Shown: positions 37,623-47,934, counted from the first letter of the stretch. The stretch: DNA of 64,000 bases from Reichenbachiella versicolor (GCF_003171675.1 NZ_QFZQ01000002.1:434001-498000); one strand, 5' to 3'. Notes: generated by a model not told the origin, from the sequence alone. Translations and numbers: made by a program.

Positions 37623-38111
37623 ATGAAAATCGAAAAAGATAAGGTCGTAACAATCTCTTACACACTAAAAGAGTCTGATGGATCGGGAGAGGTCATTCAG
37701 GAAGTAAACAATAAGGAACCTTTCTCATTCCTATTCGGTCACAATCAAATATTACCACAGTTTGAGACAGAATTAATTGAAAAAGAAAATGGGACTCAAT
37801 TTGAGTTCGAAATTAAATCTGAGGATGGTTATGGTGAAAGAAACCCAGACGCAGTGACTGATCTTCCGATTGACCTTTTTCAAAAAGACGGAAAACTAAA
37901 TGAGCATGTGCAATTAGGCCATTTCCTCCCTATGAATGATGCTGAAGGCAATGAACTTCAGGGATTGGTACTTGAAATTAATGATAAAACAGTAAAAATG
38001 GACTTTAATCATCCGATGGCAGGATTAGATTTGTATTTTTCTGGAGAAGTAATAGACGTAAGAGAAGCTACCAAAGAAGAAATAGAAAATAGTCTTACTC
38101 AAGGCAATTAA
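37623..38111 (+). CDS. FKBP-type peptidyl-prolyl isomerase, SlyD-like
   Basis: 162 aa. FKBP/SlyD layout: VVTISYTLKESDGSGEVI, FLFGHNQILPQFETELI, an inserted chaperone flap, and NHPMAGLDLYFSGEVIDVREAT at the end. It lacks the His-rich metal-binding tail of E. coli SlyD. Cytoplasmic proline isomerase and folding helper. It has its own strong terminator. Confidence 0.92.
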   Translation: MKIEKDKVVTISYTLKESDGSGEVIQEVNNKEPFSFLFGHNQILPQFETELIEKENGTQFEFEIKSEDGYGERNPDAVTDLPIDLFQKDGKLNEHVQLGHFLPMNDAEGNELQGLVLEINDKTVKMDFNHPMAGLDLYFSGEVIDVREATKEEIENSLTQGN

Positions 38112-38162
38112 CAGTTTAACGCAATTACTGACTAGTAATTAATGACTTAAAACCGAAGTTTA

Positions 38163-38198
38163 AAAATAGAATACTGTCAATGAATAGTATTCTATTTT
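38163..38198 (+). terminator. Terminator of the FKBP gene
   Basis: AAAATAGAATACT and AGTATTCTATTTT form a perfect 13-bp stem with a 10-base loop and a T-run. Confidence 0.9.
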
Positions 38199-38316
38199 TA
38201 TATTCTGGTGTAACCTTTTCATAAAAAACCTCATCTTATGTAATAAATGAAAAAATAGTTACACTAAGTACTTGTATCTAAAAACATCTTGTGACAACTC
38301 AGCTTACAGATCCGAA

Positions 38317-39018
38317 ATGATAGAAATTGAAAACCTACATAAGTCCTACAAAATGGGTAATAATTCCCTTCATGTACTAAAAGGCATTGACTTTAAAGTT
38401 AAACAAGGTGAACTGGTCGCAATCATGGGATCATCGGGCTCTGGCAAATCAACCCTTCTTAATATTTTAGGCATGCTGGATCTAGCAGATGATGGCTCCT
38501 ATACATTGGATGGGGTTCCTATTAAGAACCTTAGTGAGACGAAAGCGGCTAATTATCGAAATAAATTTCTAGGTTTTGTATTCCAATCTTTCAATTTGAT
38601 TAACTATAAAACCGCTGAGGAAAATGTAGCACTACCTCTACTCTATCAAGGAGTTTCGAGAAAAACAAGAATTCAAAAAGCAAAGGAATATCTAAAGAGA
38701 GTAGGGCTACTAGAATGGGCTGGACATCTACCAAGTGAATTATCTGGAGGTCAAAAGCAACGTGTAGCTATAGCACGTGCAATGGCTGCACAACCTAAAG
38801 TTTTACTTGCTGACGAACCTACTGGAGCCTTGGATACTAAAACTTCCTATGAGGTGATGGATTTAATTCAAAAATTAAATGATGAAGGTAATACAATACT
38901 CATTGTAACTCATGAACCTGATATTGCAGAAATGTGCCATCGAGTAGTCATCCTTAAGGATGGAAAAATTATAGAAGACAAAAAAGTAGATCAAGTAAGA
39001 GCATTAGACCATGTTTAG
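38317..39018 (+). CDS. ABC transporter ATP-binding protein, MacB/LolD type
   Basis: 233 aa from ATG 38317 (MIEIENLHKSYK, the usual start); the open frame reaches 38272 but that extension is unlikely. Walker A GSSGSGKST, signature LSGGQKQR and Walker B VLLADEPTGALD are intact. It powers the two permeases that follow; its end overlaps the first permease by eight bases. Part of a five-gene MacAB-TolC-like export operon. Confidence 0.95.
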   Translation: MIEIENLHKSYKMGNNSLHVLKGIDFKVKQGELVAIMGSSGSGKSTLLNILGMLDLADDGSYTLDGVPIKNLSETKAANYRNKFLGFVFQSFNLINYKTAEENVALPLLYQGVSRKTRIQKAKEYLKRVGLLEWAGHLPSELSGGQKQRVAIARAMAAQPKVLLADEPTGALDTKTSYEVMDLIQKLNDEGNTILIVTHEPDIAEMCHRVVILKDGKIIEDKKVDQVRALDHV

Positions 39019-40240
39019 TAGAGATCGCTGGCAAGAAATTTTTCAGACCATTCGAAAAAATAAGCTTAGAACAATTCTTTCTGGTTTTACTATATCTCTT
39101 GGGATTTTTGTTTTCGTATTACTATTTGGTCTTGGAAATGGACTAAAGAATGCCTTTCAAGACTTTTTTATTGATGAAGCTCAAAACGCTTTTTTCATAC
39201 ATTCAGGAAGAACCAAAAAACCATATAAAGGCTATAAGTCTAATCGTCAAATCAAATTTAGAAATGATGATTTGTTTGATGTAAAAAGGAAGTTTGGAAA
39301 TGAAATTGAGTATTTAACTCCACGTATTTATAGAAACTACAACATTAGATATAAGGGAGAATCTAATAACTATAGTGTGCGTGGTGTTTCTCCTGATCAT
39401 CAACATCTTGAAAAAACTATAATGATGAAAGGAAGATATCTCAATTCTTTGGACATCAAAAACAAGGCTAAAAATATTGTCATAGGGAGATTGGTAGAAA
39501 AAGACCTTTTTAAAAATGAGAGTGCTCTTAATAAGTATGTGGAAGTAAAAGGAAGTTCTTTTAAAGTCATTGGTGTTTTTCAAGATGATGGCGGTGACAA
39601 TGAAGAACGAAATTGCGTTATTTCATATAGCACCATTCAAAAAATGGAAAAAGGCAATGATAGAATAAATGCAATTCTACTTACTTTCAAACCTGAACTG
39701 GGATATTTTGGAGCTAAATCTTTAGAAGAGCGAATAAGGAAATTCATTAAGAAAAAGCATTCTATTCACCCAAAAGATAATGGAGGGTTTTATCTATGGA
39801 ACTCTGCAGAAAGCATAAAAAAAACAAACCAGTTCGCTGGTGTACTTCAGCTAATTGTAACTTTTGTTGGCATTGGAACTTTATTGGCAGGAGTTATTGG
39901 CATAAGCAACATTATGATCTTTGTCGTAAAAGAAAGAACGAAGGAATTGGGAATCAGAAAGGCACTAGGTGCTACACCCGCTTCTGTGATAGGTATGATA
40001 CTCCAAGAATCAATATTTATTACAACCATTGCTGGATACATAGGGTTAGTTAGTGGAATTGCCTTATTAAGTACCGTTGGTCTCAAATTGGAAGAATACT
40101 ATATAAAAAACCCATATATTGATATCAGCACTGGAGTCACTGCCACAATAGTACTGATCTTCTGTGGTGCAATTGCGGGTTATATTCCAGCAAGACGAGC
40201 AGCCAAAATCAAACCTATTGTAGCCTTAAGAGACGAGTAA
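39011..40240 (+). CDS. ABC transporter permease, MacB/FtsX family (1)
   Basis: 409 aa. N-terminal helix (LSGFTISLGIFVFVLLFGLGNG), a large MacB-type periplasmic domain, then three C-terminal helices with the FtsX-domain signature ERTKELGIRKALGATPASVIG and the ending AARRAAKIKPIVALRDE-like segment. It would form the membrane half-transporter with the next permease. Confidence 0.93.
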   Translation: MFSRDRWQEIFQTIRKNKLRTILSGFTISLGIFVFVLLFGLGNGLKNAFQDFFIDEAQNAFFIHSGRTKKPYKGYKSNRQIKFRNDDLFDVKRKFGNEIEYLTPRIYRNYNIRYKGESNNYSVRGVSPDHQHLEKTIMMKGRYLNSLDIKNKAKNIVIGRLVEKDLFKNESALNKYVEVKGSSFKVIGVFQDDGGDNEERNCVISYSTIQKMEKGNDRINAILLTFKPELGYFGAKSLEERIRKFIKKKHSIHPKDNGGFYLWNSAESIKKTNQFAGVLQLIVTFVGIGTLLAGVIGISNIMIFVVKERTKELGIRKALGATPASVIGMILQESIFITTIAGYIGLVSGIALLSTVGLKLEEYYIKNPYIDISTGVTATIVLIFCGAIAGYIPARRAAKIKPIVALRDE

Positions 40241-40241
40241 T

Positions 40242-41507
40242 ATGAGCTTTTTATTTAAAAGAGATACCTGGCAAGAAGTCTTTGACTCAATAGGTAAAAA
40301 TAGAGTGCGCACCCTAATTACCGTAATTGGAGTTCTTTGGGGTATTTTTATCTATATCGCATTATCTGGTGCTGCTAAAGGCCTAGATAATGGGTTTGAA
40401 AAGGATTTCGAAAAGGTATCTAAGAACAGTATGTTTCTATGGACTCAGCCAACAAGTATACCATATGGAGGGTATAAGATTGGTAGACAATTCAGCTTGA
40501 AATACTCAGATATTCCTTTATTTAAAAGTAAGGTACCTGAAATCCAACATATAGCACCTAGGTCACTGAGAGGTCGATGGGGAATTCCTCCGGGTAAAGT
40601 AGTAAGAGGTCAACGTACCGGAGAATATACTATTTATGGAGACGTACCGGTGTTTACTAAAATTTTTTCCATGAAGTTTTATGATGGTGGTAGATTCATA
40701 AACCCTGACGACATAAAAGAAGCAAGGAAAGTTTGTTTAATTGGTGAACGAATTCAAGAAGAGCTTTTCGAAGAAGATGAGAACCCTATTGGTCAATATA
40801 TTAGAATCGATGGAGTATTCTTTTTGGTTATTGGAGTCCATGTCTACGAGCAAGGAGGAGGGTTTAATTCAGATAGCGATATTCATATCCCATTTACCAC
40901 TTTTAGAAGTATGTATAATCGTGGAGACAAAGTGGGCTGGTTTGCTTTATCTGCTCACGACAACACCGACGTAGTAGCAGTCGAAGAAAAAATTAAAGCT
41001 ACTGCCAAAGAAATTTATCGAGTACATCCTGATGACGAAAGAGGGTTTGGATCATTTAATCTAGGGCGTGAATTCAGACGTGTTAGCGGGTTTGCTAAGG
41101 GAGTCACACTTCTATCAATCATAGTTGGAATTGCTACTATACTCGCTGGTGTCGTCGGTATTGGAAACATTTTATTGATCTCAGTAAAAGAAAGAACCAA
41201 AGAATTTGGAATAAGAAGAGCTCTTGGAGCAACTCCTTCAGAAGTAAGAGGACAAATATTATTAGAGTCTGTATTTCTCACATTGTCAGCAGGCATGTTT
41301 GGAATCGTACTCGGATCATTGGTCCTAACTCTGATAAGGTTAGCCACACAAGACCTAAATGATTTTCCATTCACAAACCCTACTGTACCTGTAATATTAG
41401 TGATTAGTTCGTTACTAATCATGGTAGTATTAGGAACCTTGATTGGACTTATACCTGCTCAGCGGGCAGTTAGTATAAAACCAATTGACGCTTTAAGAGA
41501 AGAATAA
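40242..41507 (+). CDS. ABC transporter permease, MacB/FtsX family (2)
   Basis: 421 aa, a paralogue of the preceding permease with the same MacB periplasmic domain plus FtsX layout (ERTKEFGIRRALGATPSEVRG). The two genes are one base apart, so the products probably form a heterodimer. Substrate unknown; antibiotic, peptide or lipoprotein export are known roles of the family. Confidence 0.93.
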   Translation: MSFLFKRDTWQEVFDSIGKNRVRTLITVIGVLWGIFIYIALSGAAKGLDNGFEKDFEKVSKNSMFLWTQPTSIPYGGYKIGRQFSLKYSDIPLFKSKVPEIQHIAPRSLRGRWGIPPGKVVRGQRTGEYTIYGDVPVFTKIFSMKFYDGGRFINPDDIKEARKVCLIGERIQEELFEEDENPIGQYIRIDGVFFLVIGVHVYEQGGGFNSDSDIHIPFTTFRSMYNRGDKVGWFALSAHDNTDVVAVEEKIKATAKEIYRVHPDDERGFGSFNLGREFRRVSGFAKGVTLLSIIVGIATILAGVVGIGNILLISVKERTKEFGIRRALGATPSEVRGQILLESVFLTLSAGMFGIVLGSLVLTLIRLATQDLNDFPFTNPTVPVILVISSLLIMVVLGTLIGLIPAQRAVSIKPIDALREE

Positions 41508-41532
41508 AACATTGACCTTATTTAACAATAAC

Positions 41533-42645
41533 ATGAAATTAGCACTAAAAATTATCTTAGGAATTGTAGCTGTAGCAGGCATTGGGTATGCTGGCTATTT
41601 TTTTATTACTACCAATCAAAAAGGTATCGAAACTTTTGAAACCGAAAAACCTTTTACTACCACTATTGAAAAGAAAACCGTTGCTACTGGTACCGTAATT
41701 CCTGAGATTGAGATTGAGATCAAACCTCAAATTTCTGGTATAGTAGATAAACTATATGTAGAAGAAGGAGATGTAATTAAAACTGGGGATAAAATTGCTA
41801 AAATTAAAGTAGTCCCGAATGAATCTGCTCTTAACAACGCAAGAGGGCAGGTCAAAAATGCTCAAATAGTTCTAAACAATGCAAAAATCGAATATGACAG
41901 GAACAAAGCACTTTTCGATAAAGGCATTATTTCAAGTCAAGTTTTTAACAATACTGAACTGTCATATAATCAGTCCAAACAAAGCCTAGAAAATGCTATT
42001 AGCAACCTTAAAATCATCAAAGAAGGTACAGCAGGTGGAGGAGCAGCTAACACCTTGATACGTGCTACTGTATCAGGTACGATACTAGAAATACCAATTG
42101 AAGCTGGTGATCAAGTCATTGAAAGTAACAATTTCAACCCTGGAACGACAATCGCTACCATCGCCGACCTATCTAGAATGATTTTTGAAGGAAAAGTTGA
42201 TGAATCTGAAGTTCCTAAATTAGAAATAGGAATGCCTCTAACTATCAACTTGGCCGCTATAGAAAACAAAAATTTCAATGCTAAACTGAGATTCATCGCA
42301 CCAAAGGGTACAGAAGAAAATGGAGCTGTACAATTTAAAATTAAAGGTGATGTTGTGCTAGATGGCGATTTTTACGTCAGAGCTGGATATAGTGCAAATG
42401 CTACTATGGTATTGGATAAAAGCATAGATGTTCTGGCTATAAGAGAAGCAATTCTTCAGTTTGATAATAAAACTGATAAACCATATGTCGAAATAGAAAC
42501 CGCTCCGGAGACTTTCGAAAGAAGAAACATTAAACTTGGTCTATCGGACGGTATTAATGTAGAAATAGATTCTGGTTTAACTGAAAATGATAAAATCAAA
42601 ATCTGGAATAAAACAGAACCTAAGAAAAGAGATTCTAAAAGCTAA
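41533..42645 (+). CDS. Periplasmic membrane-fusion protein, MacA/HlyD type
   Basis: 370 aa from ATG 41533 (MKLALKIILGIVAVAGIGYAG); a TTG at 41512 is an alternative. N-terminal anchor, lipoyl/biotinyl domain (KPQISGIVDKLYVEEGDVIKTG), an alpha-helical hairpin rich in Asn/Lys/Ala, a second lipoyl half (ATVSGTILEIPIEAGDQV) and a beta-barrel. It bridges the inner-membrane permeases to the TolC-like channel encoded next. Confidence 0.93.
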   Translation: MKLALKIILGIVAVAGIGYAGYFFITTNQKGIETFETEKPFTTTIEKKTVATGTVIPEIEIEIKPQISGIVDKLYVEEGDVIKTGDKIAKIKVVPNESALNNARGQVKNAQIVLNNAKIEYDRNKALFDKGIISSQVFNNTELSYNQSKQSLENAISNLKIIKEGTAGGGAANTLIRATVSGTILEIPIEAGDQVIESNNFNPGTTIATIADLSRMIFEGKVDESEVPKLEIGMPLTINLAAIENKNFNAKLRFIAPKGTEENGAVQFKIKGDVVLDGDFYVRAGYSANATMVLDKSIDVLAIREAILQFDNKTDKPYVEIETAPETFERRNIKLGLSDGINVEIDSGLTENDKIKIWNKTEPKKRDSKS

Positions 42646-42655
42646 CCATTAAACA

Positions 42656-44020
42656 ATGATCCGAAATATACTTACAGCAGTCATACTAACAGTATGCCTT
42701 TCAGTTCAAGGTCAAGAAAGCAAGAAATGGACTCTTGAAGAATGTGTCCAATATGCTATTGAGAACAATATCTCCATTCAACAATCTGAACTGGACATTC
42801 TAGATGCCAAAGCTGGTAAAAAAACTGCACTAGGAAACTTTCTTCCCAATGCAACTGGTACAGTAAATCATGCTTGGAACAATGGTTTAACCAGAGATCC
42901 TATTACAGGGGTCAATGCAAACGTCACACAAATGAACACCTCTGTTGGAGCTAATGCTCGAATTGACCTTTTTACAGGGTTGAATAATCGGAGGCAAATG
43001 CAGCGTGCTGAACTCAGCATAATTTCCAATCAATATCAACTTGATGATATGAAGGACAATATATCACTGAATGTAGCAAGTGCGTTTTTACAAATATTGT
43101 TTAATGTTGAAAACTTGAAAGTTCTTAAATATCAAAAAGAGATTTCTAAACAAGAGATTTCTAGAACTAATGAACTCATTGCTTCTGGTACTATTCCACA
43201 GGGGGATATTTATGAGGTGGAAGCAACACTGGCAAGCCAAGAACAACAAATTGTAATAGCAGAAAACGATATACGTCTATCCAAAATTAATCTAGCTCAA
43301 ATTTTATTAATTACGGATTACGAAAACTTCGATGTTTCATTTGATGATATTGAAATAACGGAAGCCCCAGAAGTTTTGAGTGCTAAGCCAAAGGAAATTT
43401 ATGATGTAGCGCTGGATACTAGATACAGCATTAAGATTCAAGAAACGCAATTAGACATTGCAAAAAAGAATTATTTTATTGCTAAAAGTGGATACTCCCC
43501 TACTTTATCCGCCTTTTATTCCTTTGATACTAGGGCAAGTGACAGACCTACTCTTGATTCCAACACAGGACAACCTCTAGATGCTGCGCCGATTTTTGAT
43601 CAGTTCAGTAGAAACAAAGGTCATACATATGGTTTTACTTTAAGTGTACCTATTTTCAGTAGATTCAGAAACAACGTCAATGTACAACGAAACAAGTTAT
43701 CGATGCAAAGAGCTCAACTTGATTACGAACAAACCAAAATTGATTTAGAAAGTAATGTTAATCAAGCCTATAATGACGCGAAAGGAGCTTTGAAAGCTTA
43801 TCATGCTGCAGAAAAAACAGCACATGCTAGAAGTGAAGCGTTCAAATATGCAGAGGGACGTCATGAAGTAGGTGTCATCAATTCTTTTGAATATCAACAG
43901 ATAAAGCAACAAATGGAGGCTGCAGAATCACAAGTAATTCGCGCTAAATATGACTATATTTTCAAACTAAAAATCCTAGAGTTTTACTTCGGAATTCCAA
44001 TCGCCAAAACTACTAACTGA
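42656..44020 (+). CDS. TolC-family outer-membrane channel
   Basis: 454 aa with a signal peptide (cleavage near SVQGQ). Two repeated halves of long helices and strands typical of TolC (WTLEECVQYAIENNISIQQSELDI in the first, KEIYDVALDTRYSIKIQETQLDIAKK in the second). It provides the outer-membrane exit duct of the MacAB-type exporter and is the last gene of the operon. Confidence 0.93.
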   Translation: MIRNILTAVILTVCLSVQGQESKKWTLEECVQYAIENNISIQQSELDILDAKAGKKTALGNFLPNATGTVNHAWNNGLTRDPITGVNANVTQMNTSVGANARIDLFTGLNNRRQMQRAELSIISNQYQLDDMKDNISLNVASAFLQILFNVENLKVLKYQKEISKQEISRTNELIASGTIPQGDIYEVEATLASQEQQIVIAENDIRLSKINLAQILLITDYENFDVSFDDIEITEAPEVLSAKPKEIYDVALDTRYSIKIQETQLDIAKKNYFIAKSGYSPTLSAFYSFDTRASDRPTLDSNTGQPLDAAPIFDQFSRNKGHTYGFTLSVPIFSRFRNNVNVQRNKLSMQRAQLDYEQTKIDLESNVNQAYNDAKGALKAYHAAEKTAHARSEAFKYAEGRHEVGVINSFEYQQIKQQMEAAESQVIRAKYDYIFKLKILEFYFGIPIAKTTN

Positions 44021-44030
44021 AATCATGAAT

Positions 44031-44072
44031 GAGACTATCAAAAGCGTGTCTACATATAGTTTAGATAGTCTC
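44031..44072 (+). terminator. Stem-loop after the export operon
   Basis: GAGACTATC and GATAGTCTC form a 9-bp stem with a 24-base loop, followed by TATTTCTG. Probable terminator; the loop is long. Confidence 0.6.
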
Positions 44073-44135
44073 TATTTCTGCTTCAAGTTATTCCCCACCA
44101 ACTCTGCCAATTCGTGCAGAGTCAATAAGTATCAG

Positions 44136-45230
44136 TCAAACCTTACTTTTATTTTTAACTTGATGTTTAATAGAATCTAAATCATCTTCATACAACCACC
44201 CCATCAGTAAAGTGTAACCCAAAGACAAACCGACAGCTCCTGTAAATAGACCCAAAAAACCTACTGAAATAAACCCTCCTAGGGCACCCAAAAAGATTAC
44301 TAACATTGGAACCTTTGCCCCTGCTCCCATTAAGATAGGCTTAAGCACATTATCAATGAGACCTCCTACCGCAATCAAAATACTCCAAAATATAGCTGAG
44401 CCTAAATCCATAGTAGAGAAAACATAAACAATAATCGGGGTAGTCAACAATCCTACAGGAACCTGAAGAACACCTATAACAAAACAAATTAAAACCCAAA
44501 GCCCAGCATAAGGAATACCTGCAAAATAAAAGACTAAGGCCAAGAATGTAGATTGAATAATAGATACTCCTAGTATCCCTTTAGTTACACTCCGAATAGT
44601 ATTCTCGCAAAGCTCTGTTATTTCTGTCCCTCTCTCCCCTATTAGTTTATTTAAAAACTTAGCAGCTATTTCCCTAGTTCCATTTGCAGCTAACATAATT
44701 CCTGAAATAATGATGGCTAAAAATGCTTGCAAAACCGTAGAAGATATCCCTAGTACAGCTTTAAGCACTTTTCTTCCCACTCCCTTGATATTATCTTCAT
44801 GCACTTTTAAAAACGCTTCTAAATCGTTAGAAGCATCAAGCCAAAAATTATAAACAACATCACCAATCAGGGGCCAACTCTTGACTTTTAAACTAGGTGG
44901 CGGAAGATCAATTTCTCCTTTAGACAATACCAATCCAGCTTCTTTAATATTCTGAATAAGAGCGTTTATCCCAAAAATTGAAGGCACTAGTACAACTAAT
45001 AAAAACACAACAACCATCACTGTAGCAGCTAATTTATTCCTACCATTAAGCTTTTTAGTTAACACATTGTAAAACGGAGCCACTGCAATGGCCAGTATAG
45101 CACCTCCTACCACTGGAGTTAAAAACGGAAGTAGTATCAACACACATATTCCAATTAATAAAAAAAGAAACAGTAGTCTTATACTAATTTCTATAGATGT
45201 TTTGACTTGATCGTTTAACTCTGGTTTCAT
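44136..45230 (-). CDS. AI-2E family permease
   Basis: 364 aa with about eight membrane helices: FLLLIGICVLILLPFLTPVVGG near the start and LVIFLGALGGFISVGFLGLFTGAVG near the end, the conserved C-terminal signature of the family. Members export autoinducer-2 or act as Na+/H+ antiporters; the function here is open. Convergent with the TolC gene. Confidence 0.9.
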   Translation of the reverse strand: MKPELNDQVKTSIEISIRLLFLFLLIGICVLILLPFLTPVVGGAILAIAVAPFYNVLTKKLNGRNKLAATVMVVVFLLVVLVPSIFGINALIQNIKEAGLVLSKGEIDLPPPSLKVKSWPLIGDVVYNFWLDASNDLEAFLKVHEDNIKGVGRKVLKAVLGISSTVLQAFLAIIISGIMLAANGTREIAAKFLNKLIGERGTEITELCENTIRSVTKGILGVSIIQSTFLALVFYFAGIPYAGLWVLICFVIGVLQVPVGLLTTPIIVYVFSTMDLGSAIFWSILIAVGGLIDNVLKPILMGAGAKVPMLVIFLGALGGFISVGFLGLFTGAVGLSLGYTLLMGWLYEDDLDSIKHQVKNKSKV

Positions 45231-45502
45231 TCAAACATTTATGCTTTTCTTTCCAAAGTAAATTATAAAACATTTAATTAAGCTAATATGACATTAGGTT
45301 ACTACAATCATACCGTTATAAAAAAACAATAAAACCAAAAACATGATATTTTTAAAGGCTTCATATAAAACAACTTTTACACACAACGCTACTTTATTTC
45401 TTCAATCAATGTATATTGAGGCCGGTAATTTGAATTTTATCAAATAATTTTAAAATCATAACATTGTTAATACAGTAATTTATTGCGGTTTCAAAATCAA
45501 AT

Positions 45503-46944
45503 ATGAGCACATCTAATACTAGCAATATCCTAACAAGCGATAATTTACCTTCACCAAAAGGTCATCCTTTGACTGGTCATTTCACGGATTTCAGAGCAAA
45601 TAACAAACACCGAGTTATGGAAAAATGGGTAGACGAAGTTGGTGATCTCTTTAGAATAAGTCTGATAGGAAAGAAATTTATAGTTTCTGCACGATCAAGT
45701 CTCAATAAAGAAGTTCTTCGTTTGCGTCCTAATAAGTTCCGTCGTTTTAGTAACATCGATCAAGTGATGTCAGAAATGGGTATCTGCGGGGTATTTAATG
45801 CTGAAGGTGAAACATGGAAAAACCACCGTAAACTAGCCTCTGAAGCTTTAAACCTTGATAATGTCAAAAGCTACTATCCTACCATTGCCGAAATCACTGA
45901 ACGACTGATTCGTAAATTCAATAAATATGCTGCTCTTAACGAGTCATTCGATGTACAAAAACAAATGATGCGATACACAGTTGATATCACCACTGAAATT
46001 GCATTCGGGTATCCAATGAACACTCTCGAAAAAGGAGATAATACAATCCAGAAACATCTTAATAAGATATTTCCTATGATTAATTCACGTATTACAGCTC
46101 CTATTCCTATTTGGCGGTTGATTAAATCAAAAAAGGATCGAGATTTTGATCACTCCCTCAATGAAACAAGAAAACTTATTATACAATTCATTAAAGAAGG
46201 TCGCCAACGTCTCGCTGATACACCATCACTAAAACAAAATCCGAAAAATTTTTTAGAGGCTCTACTTGTACAACAGGAACAGAAAGATAAATTCACCGAT
46301 TACGAAATATTTGGCAATATTTTCACAATGCTCCTCGCTGGTGAAGACACTACATCAAACACCATCTCCTGGTGTATATATTATCTAAGCCAAAACCCAC
46401 ATTTAATAGAAAAAGTAAGAGCTGAAGCCAATGTAATTTATGAAGAATCAAATATCCCAATGACATATAAAGAAGTAAGTCAACTTAAAGTTGCAGAAGC
46501 AGTCGCACTGGAAGCTCTTCGAATTAACCCTGTCACACCCAATCTATACATGACTGCAAATGAAGATGTAGAAATAGAAGGCTTTCGATTTCGCAAAGGA
46601 GAACAATCATGATGCAAAATAAAGTGCCTCAGACTGATAAATGTAATTTTACAAAACCTAACAATTTTATACCAGAAAGATGGACTAGAGAAGGATGTCC
46701 CATTCATGAAGGCAATCATAAACCAGAGCATGTTAGAGCATTTGGAGGAGGCGCAAGATTTTGTCCAGGTAAAAATTTAGCAATGACAGAACTAATCTGT
46801 TCTATATCTGCTATTTGTAAAAATTTCAATTTCAAGTTAACAGTCTCCCCTGATGAAGTAGAAGAAGTATTTGCATTTACAATGTATCCAAAAAATCTTT
46901 TTATCAAATTGACAGCAATTAGTAACCCTTTGGTGAAAGAATAG
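45503..46944 (+). pseudogene. Cytochrome P450, split by a one-base frameshift
   Basis: The first frame (45503-46612) holds the P450 N-terminus, the I-helix motif LLAGEDTTSN and the K-helix EALR, and ends at TGA within the region after FRFRKGEQS. The second frame (46609-46944) continues with FIPERW and the heme loop FGGGARFCPGKN, whose Cys is the heme ligand. Adding one base near 46607-46609 restores one frame of about 480 aa, normal P450 length. The halves overlap as ATGATG, so the second could be re-initiated, but half a P450 would not be active. A MarC-like gene 11 bases downstream is also frameshifted. Either decay or sequencing error. Confidence 0.8.
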
Positions 46945-46955
46945 TATCACTCAAT

Positions 46956-47575
46956 ATGCTAACAGATTTTATAAAATCTTTCATTACTTTTTTCACTGTT
47001 ATTGATCCAATAGGAACCATTCCCGTATTTATAGCTGTCACTGCCCGTAGTAAAGCAGATAAAAAAATCAAATTGCATTACGAGCAGCAGTAATTGCCGC
47101 AGGCGTACTAGTATTTTTTGTGATATTGGGTAAAATAATACTTAACACAATTAATCTTAAACTCTCCACTCTTCAAATTGCCGGAGGTATTGTGCTATTC
47201 CTATTCGCACTTACTATGATTTTTGGAGAAACTAAGGCAGAGGAAGAAATATCTCATGTGGATGAAGCTGATGATAAAGCGGCCTTTCCCTTGGCGATGC
47301 CATCACTAGCCAGCCCTGGAGCTATTTTAGCAGCTATCCTATTGACAGAAAACAATAAATATAGCATAGCCGAACAAACCTTGACGACAGTAGCTATGTT
47401 AATAGTTTTAACAATGGCTTGGTTATTAATGAGAATATCTTCGAAAGTGTTCAACATAATTGGTAACGGTGGAGCAGCTATAATCAGTAGAGTTATGGGA
47501 CTAATTTTGTCAGCTGTAGCTGTATCTAATATTTTAGAAGGCATAAAATCCTACTTCAATCTACTAACTATGTAG
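46956..47575 (+). pseudogene. MarC-family membrane protein, one-base frameshift
   Basis: The first part (46956-47093) reads FFTVIDPIGTIPVFIAVTAR, the MarC N-terminal signature, and runs into a stop after KLHYEQQ. The expected continuation (IALRAAVIAAGVLVFFVILGK) is in another frame from about 47072 and runs to 47575 with PLAMPSLASPGAILAAILL, the second MarC signature. One base restored in AAAAAAATCAAATT (47061-47074) gives 206 aa, the normal family length. Probably in one transcript with the P450. Confidence 0.8.
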
Positions 47576-47604
47576 TTTAATTTTTTCTAAAAAAATCACT
47601 TGGT

Positions 47605-47699
47605 TTTGTTAAAATTAAAAAGATAGCATTACCTTCGTATCAGGTTAGGTTAATTAGATAATGGCGGAAGTTCTCGTTCGAGGCTTCCGCTATTTTTTT
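47605..47699 (+). ncRNA. Candidate small RNA gene, copy 1
   Basis: A complete transcription unit: -33 TTTG at 47605-47608, 21-bp spacer, -7 TACCTTCG at 47630-47637 (one mismatch to TAnnTTTG), predicted start near 47643, and an intrinsic terminator (GCGGAAG, inner CTCG/CGAG, CTTCCGC at 47664-47690, then seven T). The transcript would be about 57 bases: an unpaired GGTTAGGTTAATTAGATAAT stretch plus the hairpin. A 72-bp block (47628-47699) is repeated identically at 47806-47877. I recognise no known RNA family. Confidence 0.6.
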
Positions 47700-47784
47700 A
47701 TCCATTCTTAAATGCCTTGTCCCTCTACTACCGAACTACGGAATCATTTTTTATATATTTTTCAAAAAAATAGCTTCAAAAGCT

Positions 47785-47877
47785 TTCGTCATTTCCATAA
47801 GTCATATTACCTTCGTATCAGGTTAGGTTAATTAGATAATGGCGGAAGTTCTCGTTCGAGGCTTCCGCTATTTTTTT
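47785..47877 (+). ncRNA. Candidate small RNA gene, copy 2
   Basis: The second unit, 178 bp downstream, identical over 72 bp. Its -33 region (TTCG at 47785-47788, 19 bp from the -7 box TACCTTCG at 47808-47815) differs from copy 1, as does the sequence after the T-run, so conservation stops exactly at the -7 box and the terminator. That pattern is expected for a duplicated RNA gene under selection. Confidence 0.6.
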
Positions 47878-47934
47878 GCACTATTTCTAATACTCATCTT
47901 TTTTGATGAATCATAGCCTTTCTTTGACAACAAA

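Noticed and set aside
47661-47711. Short open frame MAEVLVRGFRYFF... in both small-RNA units
   Set aside because: The frame runs through the terminator hairpin and the T-run and its C-terminus differs between copies, so it is more likely a by-product of the hairpin sequence.
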